From assembly GCA_039583875.1 (NCBI GenBank), contig CM077149.1, positions 23,883,194-23,947,193 of the forward strand: 64,000 nucleotides of DNA. The letters run 5' to 3'. Positions within the stretch are counted from its first letter, which is position 1. Every line of letters starts with the position of its first letter. Position numbers and translations under genes: made by a program. A model generated the notes under the pieces. It did no database searches. It was not told the DNA's origin and saw nothing but the letters and a program-made list of their open reading frames with translations. Of the stretch, positions 21,638 through 31,281 are shown one piece after another. The DNA is from Platanthera guangdongensis (lineage: Eukaryota; Streptophyta; Magnoliopsida; Asparagales; Orchidaceae).

Positions 21638-22792
21638 GTGACCAGAAGTGGTGTTGGGCCGTCAGAACGCCGAGGTTCTGAGGCAAGTAGTGCACCAGAA
21701 GTTGCTCCCGCAACACCTTTGTCGGCTGAAAATATAAGATTGGTGGCTGAAGCGGTGTTAGCCGTGATAAATGCGCAGCCTGGGAGGCAAGCGCAGCAGC
21801 CAGCTCCTGTGATGGAGCAAGTACCTCTTCAAGAGGCGGAGCCGAGGAGGATGGAGCAAGTGGTTGTAGAACCAATAGTGCCAAGGAGGGCGACTGAGAG
21901 GCAGTTGAAGCATGTAATGAGCTTTAACCCTCCGTTATTCTCGGGGTTGGGAACCCCATCTCAGGCTGAAGACTGGCTCTCTAGGGTGAAGAGAGTCATG
22001 ACAGCGACGGAGACGGAGGAGTGGCAGATGACCACCATTGCTACGTTCCTGTTGGACGGGGAAGCGAGGATGTGGTGGGAAGGCTTGGAGCTGCATCATC
22101 TGAGAGGAAGACAATTGATAGACGTTCCGATGGAAGAGTTCTCGGAATTGTTCTTAGCAAGATACCTCCCTTCTACTCAGAGGATTTCAATGGAGAATGA
22201 GTTCCTGAGGTTGGTGCAGGGTGAGCGAAGCGTGGATGAATATCTCCACGAGTTTACGCGGTTGAGTCGTTATGCGAGCTCTACCATCATGGATGAGGAG
22301 CGCAAGACTAATCGCTTCTACGAAGGTCTGAGGGATGAGCTGAGACTATTACTGTCGGGGCCGATGACGCAGGGTTTCTTGACCTTAGTCAAGACTGCCT
22401 GGTCCTTGGAGAAGGACATGAAGAGTGTACAAGCGAAGAAAGGCTTGGTTGAAAAGAAATCTGAGTTTAAAGTGCCGACTACTTCGAAGTCTGGCTATCG
22501 GAGGACTTTCAAGAAGCATAGGACTTCGGGTCCAGCTCCTTCTGGTGCTTCTGGGGCGACTACGAGTCGGACCCCGGGCGCGTGCTTCACTTGTGGCAAG
22601 ACGGGGCATTTCGCCCGTGATTGTTGGAGCGGACGTCCTAAGTCCGAAAGGAGGCCAGGAGCTACCTACGAAGAGAAGGGAAAGGCGGTGGAGTCGACCG
22701 CATCTCACTATGCTCCGGCCCAACCTAGAGTTTACAATCTTGGCCAACAGGAGGCCATTAAACAAGCTGATGTGGTGACAGGTACGGTTTAA
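21638..22792 (+). CDS. Gag of element F (main exon)
   Basis: The frame opens at GTG directly after an in-frame TAG that is also the AG of a splice acceptor (CCACTATAG|GTG). The first in-frame ATG is about 62 codons in, so a spliced leader is the simplest source of the start. The product of about 384 residues has the retrotransposon Gag domain (about 130-270: WWEGLELHHLRG, FSELFLARYLPS, GERSVDEYLHEFTRLSRYA) and a CCHC knuckle CFTCGKTGHFARDC (about 322-335). TAA at 22790-22792 ends it when the following intron is retained. It would build the particle and package RNA. Frame and length are normal for the family. Confidence 0.88.
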   Translation: MTRSGVGPSERRGSEASSAPEVAPATPLSAENIRLVAEAVLAVINAQPGRQAQQPAPVMEQVPLQEAEPRRMEQVVVEPIVPRRATERQLKHVMSFNPPLFSGLGTPSQAEDWLSRVKRVMTATETEEWQMTTIATFLLDGEARMWWEGLELHHLRGRQLIDVPMEEFSELFLARYLPSTQRISMENEFLRLVQGERSVDEYLHEFTRLSRYASSTIMDEERKTNRFYEGLRDELRLLLSGPMTQGFLTLVKTAWSLEKDMKSVQAKKGLVEKKSEFKVPTTSKSGYRRTFKKHRTSGPAPSGASGATTSRTPGACFTCGKTGHFARDCWSGRPKSERRPGATYEEKGKAVESTASHYAPAQPRVYNLGQQEAIKQADVVTGTV

Positions 22793-22857
22793 TTTATAGC
22801 AAGTCAATTCCTTTATATGCTTGTTATGTATATGTTACCTTACCACTACTTGTTTAG
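22782..22857 (+). other. Proposed 76-nt intron at the gag-protease junction
   Basis: The segment starts GTACGG and ends TTGTTTAG, is strongly AT-rich between GC-richer exons and has branch-like TTACCTTAC before a pyrimidine stretch. Removing it joins ACA G with GA TTT, giving DVVTGFVMICENPARALF, which agrees with the usual chromovirus junction (DVVTGT..., then the protease). Left in, it supplies the Gag stop at 22790. No frameshift signal is then needed for Gag-Pol. Confidence 0.7.
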
Positions 22858-23510
22858 GATTTGTAATGATTTGTGAAAATCCGGCACGAGCACTCTTTGA
22901 TACGGGAGCTTCACACTCCCTCTTATTCGAAGGATTTATATCACGCATCGGAGTCCCTTCTTCGATGGCGAAGGATAAGTTGGATGTGTTGTTGCCCAAT
23001 GGGTGTTCGATGCGAGCGGTTAGGATCTGCGATGTTAAGATTCGTATTGGGGAGCAGGAGTTCGACCTGCGAGCGTCTTTACTTCCGTTAGTGGAGTTTG
23101 ACGTCATATTTGGCATGGACTGGCTCTCGGAGCAGCAGGCCCATATAGATTGCGGTAGCAAGGAAGTCAAGCTGGGAGCAAGTCGTGAGACGACTTTTAC
23201 GGGCTTAAAGGGGTCGAGCAAGACGTTGATGTCTGCTCTTCAGGTGGTGAAGGCGGTTCGTGCCGGAGCAGAACTGTTCTTTACACTTGTGGAGGTTGCA
23301 AAGCCGAAGCCCGCGTTGGATTGTATTTCAGTGGTATCGGAATACCCTGATGTGTTCCCCGCAGATCTTCCTGGAGCCCCGCCTCAACGGGAGATAGATT
23401 TTACGATCGAGCTAGTGCCAGGTGCAAAGCCTGTGTCACGATCTCCGTATCGGCTAGCGCCTAAGGAAATGGCGGAGCTGAAAGTTCAACTGCAAGAGTT
23501 GTTGGAATAA
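22858..23510 (+). pseudogene. Protease and RT N-terminus of element F
   Basis: The aspartic protease motif is ALFDTGASHSLL (about 22888-22923), with VIFGMDWL downstream (23107-23130). The RT N-terminal linker follows (YPDVFPADLPGAPPQREIDF, then [20 protein letters not shown]). The frame is ended by TAA at 23508-23510 within [14 protein letters not shown], where related elements have a coding codon such as AAG. The sequence beyond the stop continues in the same frame to the frameshift near 23645. Confidence 0.88.
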
Positions 23511-26305
23511 GGGTATGTGCGCCCGAGTTCTTCGCCTTGGAGCGCACCGGTCCTCTTTGTTAAGAAGAAGGACGGAAGCTTGAGGTTGTGTATTGATTAT
23601 CGGGAGCTAAACAAGCTGACTGAGAAGAACAAGTACCCGATCCCCGGATTGATGATCTCTTCGATCAGTTAGTCGGGTCGACGGTGTACTCGAAGTTAGA
23701 TCTCAAGTTTGGGTACTATCAGCTACGGATAAGGGAGAGTGATATCCCGAAGACAGCGTTTAGTACGAGATACGGGCATTATGAGTTTACGGTCATGCCG
23801 TTTGGGCTGACAAATGCGCCGTCAGTGTTCATGGATTTGATGAACAGAACGTTCAGGGAGTACCTAGACCATTTCGTGATCGTCTTCATCGACGATATTT
23901 TAGTGTACTCGCAAAGTGAGGAAGATCACTTCAAGCATCTTCATTTGGTGCTGGAGACGCTAAGGAGAAACCAGTTGTATGCCAAGTTCTCGAAGTGCGA
24001 GTTTTGGCTATCCTCAGTAGCGTTCCTCGGGCATATAGTGAGTGGAGAGGGTATTGCGGTGGATCCGGCGAAGATTGTTGCGATACGGGAGTGGCCTGAG
24101 CTTGCTACGGTAGCAGAAGTCCGGAGCTTTTTGGGGCTTGCCGGTTATTATAGGCGCTTCGTAGAGAACTTCTTGCGGATAGCGCTACCTCTCACTACTT
24201 TGACGAGGAAGGATCATAAGTTCGTTTGGACGCCGGAGTGCGCGCGAGCTTTTGAGGAGTTAAAGTGTCGGTTGACCACGGCGCCTGTGTTGAGTTCGCT
24301 GGTTGGGACCGAAGGCTATGAGATATATAGCGATGCTTCAGGCAGCGGTTTGGGTTGTGTGCTACTGCAGCACGGAAGCGTGATAGCTTATGGCTCGAGA
24401 CAGCTAAAAGTGCACGAGAGGAATTATCCGGTCCACGACTTGGAATTGGCGGCCGTGATTTTTGCCTTGAAGCTGTGGAGGCATTATTTGTACGGTGTGA
24501 AGATTGACATCTACACCGATCACAAGAGCCTAAAGTATCTAATAGATCAGAAAGATTTGAATATGCGGCAGCGTAGGTGGATGGAGTTCCTGGGGGACTA
24601 TACTTTTAAGATCCACTACGTGCCTGGCAAAGGGAATGCGGTTGCGGATGCATTGAGTCGCCGAGCCCCAGCTCAAGCGAATTGGCTATCAGTGCATGAT
24701 GAGCGGTTGGTGCAGGAGCTGGAGGCGTTGGAGATTGTTTGTGTGGATAGACAATCTAGCGCTGAAGCAGTGCTGAATTGGACTGAAGTCCAATATGACC
24801 TGGCTGATCGGATTCGGCAGGCTTTGGATATGGATGCTCATATGAAGCAGTTCATGATAGAGGCTCTGGATGGGCCAAATTCCCAATTCGTCGTGGAGGA
24901 CAGATTGCTTTGGAAAGACGGTCGTTTGTGCGTCCCAAGTGTGGGCAATTTACGGGTGGAGTTGTTGTACGAGGCACACCATACCAAGTACTCGATTCAC
25001 CCGGGGAGCACGAAGATGTACCGCGATATCAAGAAGCTATTTTGGTGGCCGGGTTTGAAGAAGGATGTGGCGCTATACGTAGCGAAGTGCCAAACCTGCG
25101 CCTTAGTAAAGGCGGAGTGCCAAAAGCCGGGAGGATTTCTTAAGTCCTTGCCTATTCCGGAGTGGAAATTCGACGACATCTCTATGGACTTTGTGCATGG
25201 TTTGCCAAGGTCGCAGAAGGGGAACGACGCCATTTGGGTGGTGGTCGATCGATTGACGAAGGTGTCACACTTTATTCCGCATAGGAAGGACGATCCGGTG
25301 GAGAAGCTGGCGAAGCTTTATGTGGATAATATAGTACGGCTTCATGGTGTGCCCCGCAGCATCGTGAGTGACCGTGATGGGCGGTTCACGTCCAATGATT
25401 GGAGGCTGGTGCAGCAAATGTTGGGAACAAAGCTGAAGTTTAGCACAGCCTTCCATCCACAAACGGATGGGCAGACCGAGAGGGTCAATAGAACGATGGA
25501 AGACATGCTTCGCATGTGTGTCTTGGACTTCGGAAAGCAATGGGAGGACCACCTTTATTTGGTGGAGTTCGCATACAACAACAGCTACCAAGCAAGTATT
25601 CAGATGGCGCCTTTCGAGGCCCTATATGGTAGAAGATGTCGCACGCCGTTGTCTTGGTTAGAAACGGGCGAGTCGAAGTTGTATAAGCGATCGGAAGTGG
25701 ATGATGCTACTTCCTTGGTAAGAACCATTCGGGAGAGGTTGCTCATGGCTCAGGACCGGCAAGCAAAGTACTATAATGCCAAGCACAGGAACGTGGAGTT
25801 CGCTGTGGGCGATTATGTATACTTGAAGATCAAGCCGTTCAAGGGTGTCTCGCGGGTGCGGCGATTGAAAAAGCTAAGCCCGAGGTACCTTGGACCGTTC
25901 GAGGTTCTGGAGCGAGTGGGAGAAGCGGCCTATAGGTTGAAGCTTTCAGTGGAGCTAAGTGGTTTACACGATGTATTCCACATTTCGGTACTTAGGAAGG
26001 CGGTGCAAGAGCCTACGCAAGTGATCGCGGTCGATCAAGTGCCGGTGGATAGTGGGCTAACGACAAAGGTCAAGCCCGTGCGGATTGAAGACTCGGAGGT
26101 CAAGCGGCTACGCAATAAAGAGATCAGGATGGTCAAAGTCCGGTGGGACAATTGCGGTCGTGAGGAGCTCTCCTGGGAGCGAGAGCAGACGATGCTTGAC
26201 GAATATCCGGAGTTGTTCCGCTCAGGTACAAATTTTGTTTTGTACATGTTTTTCCCTTTATGTAATTTCGTGGGCGAAATTCTTTTAAGAGGGGTAGAGT
26301 TGTAA
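23511..26305 (+). pseudogene. RT, RNase H, integrase and chromodomain of element F
   Basis: The frame continues from 23511 ([18 protein letters not shown]) and loses one base within 23643-23647 (ATCCCCGGATT for ATCCCCCGGATT-like), then stays open to 26305. RT has [13 protein letters not shown]; RNase H has [28 protein letters not shown] and ADALSRR; integrase has the HHCC region ([13 protein letters not shown]) and the D,D,E core ([41 protein letters not shown]). The chromodomain is near the end ([29 protein letters not shown]; about 26075-26205) and would steer insertion to marked chromatin. The stop TAA at 26303-26305 lies in the first bases of the 3' LTR. Confidence 0.93.
26264..26300 (+). 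promoter_or_regulatory. Conserved hairpin and polypurine tract of element F
   Basis: AATTTCGTGGGCGAAATT can fold into a stem and is followed by AAGAGGGGTAGAGT up to the LTR. Element C has the same order on the minus strand (ATTTCGGGGACGAAAT near 46665-46650). The tract is also coding here, for the last residues of pol. Confidence 0.8.
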
Positions 26306-28606
26306 CGCCCCGAAACTCAAAGGAGCAAAGGGGGACGTTTTGGGCCAGTTTTGGTTTCTGGCTGAAGGCACACGGCCTGGGACACGGGCGTGTCCCAGGG
26401 CGTGTCAAGCGTGTGTCAACACTTAGCCGCGAAGTCGTCGAGTTATTCTCGACGATTCGTCGAGAATGGGCACACGGCCTGCGACACGGGCGTGTCGCAG
26501 GGCGTGTCGACCCGTGTCGACACTTAGCCGTGAAATCGTCGAGTTATTCTCGACGATTCGTCGAGAATGGGCACACGGCCTGCGACACGGGCGTGTCGCA
26601 GGGCGTGTCGACCCGTGCCGACGATCATCAAGGTGAAATCGTCGAGATTCACTCGACGATCGTCGAGACAAGGCACACGGCCTAGGACACGGGCGTGTCC
26701 AAGGCCGTGTCATCCAGTCGTCGTTCTCCCCTCGACGAAATGTCCCGTGTACACGGCCTGGGGGCCCAGGCGTGTCAATGTGACACGGGCAAGGACACGG
26801 GCGTGTCCTAGAACCCGTGCAGTGCTCGGGTTGGAAACGGGGGAAAAATCATGGGGTACACGGCCGGCTACACGGCCGTGTCAGCTGGAACACGGGCGTG
26901 TCAGCTCGAACACGGGCGTGTTCGATACCCGTGTGCGTGTTCAGAAGATTCGATTTTGACGGCGAATGCGGCACACGGCCCTGGACACGGGCGTGTGCCA
27001 AGCCGTGTTCGGCCCAGATTGGGCATTTCAGCCCCGAATCAAAGCCGCTCGTTTTCTTAGGTTGAGATCCGACGGCTGGGGATGATTCCTGGGAGGATAT
27101 ACACGGGTTTGACTTAAGAAAAATCCACTTTTCATTACTTATCCTCTCTCCAAACCCTTGGAGAAAGAAGAGCTAAGGCAAGAGGAAGAGGAGCTAGATC
27201 CGCCATTGGAGGAGCTTCGGAGCTCCGAATCGCAAGCCGACTCCGGATCCACGGAGGCAACGCAAGCGCGGTGATTTCTATCCGATTACATTTCGATGGC
27301 GCCAAAGAGGAACGCAAGGGTAACGATCCTCACTTGTGAGCTTGATAGCTCTCTTTCTTAGCATAGGAAGCCCTCTCTCGCGAGTTTGCGAAGAGTTGGA
27401 GGCATTCCTTCGGGTAGATATGTAAAGTCCCCGTTGTTTAGCGTCCGTATGCGAGAACGGACATAGGCATTTTGGTTGAAGCCTACCCGGACATGTAGTT
27501 CGGATCGGTGATGTTGCATTGCATAAGGCCGGAGAAGACTCCGTGCTATTGGGTGTTTTTCGGGTTTTCTACGCGGTAGATTGCAGCAGGGAGCCTTGGG
27601 GACTAACCCAAAGGTGCACCCGGAAAACTGGGCGGACACGAGGTCTTGCCAACTTGGTGGCCTGAGAGCCAACTTGAACATAACGGGGTTATGTGATTTG
27701 TGGTAGAACGGGAATCGGTGAAAGTTTGACCCGCGCAAATGGCTTAAATTGCCGTTGCGATGTGAGCACGGGTTAGATGGAGCCGTACCCGCTTTATGTC
27801 GTTCGGGTTAGAGAGACCTAAAGTTACATGGCACTCGCCGTTGGCATAGATGTGAGTCTTCGGTGGTCGATGGCTTAAATTGACGTGACCAATACCATGA
27901 AGACAAATTGCTCATAGGAATGACCGCCTAAGTGGCGGTGGTGAGTCCGGAATGTTAATGGCTTTAATTGACGTAACATCGACCGGTTCACCGAGAATGT
28001 GCCCTGAGTGCACGGGACGTGTGGCCGTACGAGCCAACGTCTGTGATGAAATGGCTATGGTTATATGCATTGCTCGCTCGTGCTAATGAAATGCAGGGAA
28101 GGAGCATCGCCGCCCCGAGTTGGGGGCGGGATCGTTATAATTTGGTCAGCATTGCTGACCGTTGCTTTGTTTGCCACCGTGCGGTGGTTTGTTTGCTTGC
28201 AGGTGCAGCTGGACCAAGCGGTCAATAGCGGGCTAAAGCCCTTTTTGCGAAGCTGGCCCTCGAAGGCCCAAGTGGAAATGTTTTATGATTTATTCATGTA
28301 TGGCCGGCCTGCGAGCCGAGGTTTGGAAATCATGTAAAAGACAAGTGAAACATTTTGTAAGGCCTTAAGGCCGACTTTTGAGTATTTTGTAATAACATTC
28401 CTATTATCCTGTTAGTGGACATTCATGCTTGTGCTGGGTTCTTGTTTTACAACTTATAAACTGCTTCCGCTAGAATGCTCTGTGTAGGACGTTGAGATTA
28501 GTTGGATGGTTTCCATACGTAACCACCCGGTCTGTCTGTGGTATATGGCGTCGGGCCCCGGCCGGACCTACTGCTATATGTTATGCGACGGATAGGGGGT
28601 GTTACA
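26301..28606 (+). repeat. 3' LTR of element F
   Basis: This is a near-identical copy of 19104-21411, 2306 bases. The leader ATG is at 27296. The start TGTAA supplies the pol stop codon. A chance ORF runs from here into the copia sequence after 28607. Confidence 0.95.
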
Positions 28607-30820
28607 CTACTACATTGTTGTCAGATGCTCACCTTCCTCTATCCTTTTGTGCAGAGGCAGTGAACACCTCCAACTATGTGTTGAATAGAAGTTTAATACA
28701 TAAACTGAAGGGCAAGACTCCATATGAATTACTCAAAGGGAAGAAACCTAGAGTAGATTACTTTAAAATTTTTGGTTGTATTTGTTACATTCATAATAAT
28801 GACAAGAAATACTTAGCAAAATTTCAAGCTAAAGCTGATGAAGGAGTGTTTCTGGGATACTCCATGATCAGTAAAGCTTATAGGGTATATAATAAATCAA
28901 CTCTCAAAATTGAAGAATCTATTCATATAACTTTTGATGAATCTAACATGTCTTTCAAGGAGAAGAATACTTTTACCATAGAACCTTTGCAGGTACACTC
29001 TCTTACTGAAGACTTGGACAGGTTACAAATCATTCAAAAAGAGGAAAGCAGTGAAGATGAAGAAGACATTCAACATCTTGAAGAGAAACTTCTTGAAGAG
29101 CCAGTTGTTGTACCATCAGAGGAAACAACAACACAAGTTGGTGAACAATCAACATGTCCTATTGATTTAGAAACATCAATAGACCATCCAATCTCCCAAG
29201 TCATTGGAGACATCTCAGCTTGTGTGCAAACCAGAAATCAGGTCAACCAAAACCTGATGCACACCTACTTTCTTTCTCAAATTGAACCTCAATCCATTCA
29301 AGATGCAGAGCAAGATCCACACTGGATAATTGTAATGCAAGAAGAGTTGCATCAATTTGAAAGGAACAAAGTTTGGGAACTAGTACCAAGGCCAAAGGAA
29401 CACTCCATTGTTGGAACAAAGTGGGTGTTCAGAAATAAATTGGATGATCAAGGAGTCATTGTAAGGAACAAGGCTAGGCTAGTTACTCAAGGGTACTCTC
29501 AAGAAGAAGGGATAGATTATGACCAGACCTTTGCACCAGTTGCAAGGTTAGAGGCCATAAGAATCTTCTTAGCATATGCAGCACACAAAGGATTCAAAGT
29601 ATACCAGATGGATGTAAAGAGTGCTTTTCTTAATGGAGATATCAAAGAAGAAGTCTATGTCAGACAACCCCCAGGTTTTATCTCTTCAACTCATCCTGAT
29701 TATGTTTTCAAATTGCATAAAGCATTACATGGTCTAAAGCAAGCTCCTAGAGCATGGTATGAGACCCTAGCATGCTTTCTTCTGAAAAATGAGTTTATAA
29801 GGGGTAGAGTAGACCAAAATCTTTTTATTAGAACCCATAAGTCCTATACCCTACTAGTACAAATCTATGTAGATGATATTATATTTGGTTCTACTGACTC
29901 AAATTTGTGCAGAAGGTTTTCCAACGTAATGCATTCTAAATTTTAAATGAGTAGCATGGGTGAGCTATCCTTCTTTCTAAGATTGCAAATCAAATAACAT
30001 GCTGAAGGCATATTTATTTCTGAATCCAAGTATGCAAAAGAATTGGTTAAGAAATTTTGTATGTCTGAAGCATCATGTATGAAAACACCTATGTCTACCA
30101 ATGCTGTATTAGATGCTGATGAACATGGGAAACCTGTTGATCAGATAACATATAGAGCAATGATTGGCTCTTTATTGTACCTTACAGCTAGTAGACCTGA
30201 CATAATGTTTGATATATGCATATGTGCTAGATTCTAAGTGAGGCCTAGAGAGTCACACCTAACCTTAGTAAAAAGGATTCTTATGTATGTAAAAAGTTAT
30301 CCAAATCTAGGTCTCTGGTATCCAAAAGACTCAGCATTTGACTTAACTGGATTTTCAGATGCTGATTATGCTGGATGCAGAATCGACAGGAAAGGCACCA
30401 GTGGAACTTGTTAGTTTCTTGGTGACAGACTTGTCTCCTGGTTTTGCAAGAAACAAACATATGTGTCAACTTCAACTACTGAAGTTGAATATATGGCTGC
30501 AGGTAGTTGTTGTTCACAACTCTTGTGGATTCAAAATCAACTCTTAGACTATGGCTACAACTTAGAGAATTCTAAAATATTTTGTGATAATACCAATGCT
30601 ATTTCTATAGCACAAATCTAGTCCTCCATAGTAGGACAAAACACGTAGAAATTAGGCATCACTTTCTAAGGGATAATGTTGAGAAAAATAAAATTGAACT
30701 TCAGTATATCTCAACTGATTTGCAAAGGGGAGATATTTTCACCAAACCCTTGGATGAAAAGAAACATACATTCTTCCTGAATTAGTTAGGAATGTTAGAT
30801 GGAGGAAGCCTAAAATAATA
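28607..30820 (+). pseudogene. copia pol of element E, second part (integrase end, RT, RNase H)
   Basis: The reading resumes after element F with [18 protein letters not shown] and is open to the TAA at 29944-29946. RT motifs are [50 protein letters not shown] and [10 protein letters not shown]. Stops then interrupt the RT end and RNase H (SLLYLTASRPDIMF, FSDADYAG, TEVEYMAAGSCCSQLLW, IFTKPLDEK). The RNase H part also carries small indels near 30600. It is more decayed than pol of B, in line with greater LTR divergence. Confidence 0.88.
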
Positions 30821-30904
30821 TGCAAGATTGTAAAATTATAAAAAATGACCAAGACTAGGCAAATCAAAGTGTTTTTTTCTAGTGTATAGAGTGTTTCTGA
30901 TCTC

Positions 30905-31170
30905 TGAACTACGCTCGACGATTTTCCCCCAGATCATCGTACGGAGATCGACGATTTCAGAAATCGTCGACCTGAGTTCATCGCTTCTCAGATAGTGCTA
31001 AACTATCTTTCTTCAGGTCAGCGATCGTCGAACGAAGCTCGACGCTCTACAATATCGTCGAACAGAGATCGACGATATTGATGACCTTTCAGTTTCCTTT
31101 AGCAGCCCAGATCATCGAACAGAGTTCAAAGATCTTTCCATTTCTGCGTCGAACCCTAATATAAAAATCA
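30905..31170 (+). promoter_or_regulatory. Internal promoter-like module of element E
   Basis: Between pol and the accessory ORF lies a set of CGTCGAAC, GATCGTCGAA and ATCGACGATATT words (30911-31130), the same word family as the U3 of E's own LTR. CTAATATAAAAATC at about 31157-31169 is a good TATA box; a CT-rich leader follows (31190-31250), then TTTTGCAGGAACCAATGG, which is acceptor-like, just before the ATG at 31282. Transcription from here is inferred. Confidence 0.5.
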
Positions 31171-31281
31171 TTTTTTTGGCCGTCGTTCTCCCTTTGTGCT
31201 TTCATACTCTCTGCAAATTTTCTCTTTCCCTCCAAAATTCTCTACACTTGGTCGTTTGTTTGTTCAGTTTTGCAGGAACCA

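Larger units (their letters stand above)
19104..28606 (+). mobile_element. Element F: young Tekay/Del-like chromovirus
   Basis: F is a complete Ty3/gypsy element of 9.5 kb inserted in the integrase of E, with target duplication CTACC/CTACT. LTRs 19104-21411 and 26301-28606 differ at about nine bases and two 1-base indels by eye (about 0.4%), so insertion is recent. The order is LTR, primer site, gag, protease, RT, RNase H, integrase, chromodomain, purine tract, LTR; the chromodomain places it in the Tekay/Del group. Damage is limited to one stop and one single-base loss in RT. Introns are proposed before gag and between gag and protease. Confidence 0.95.
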
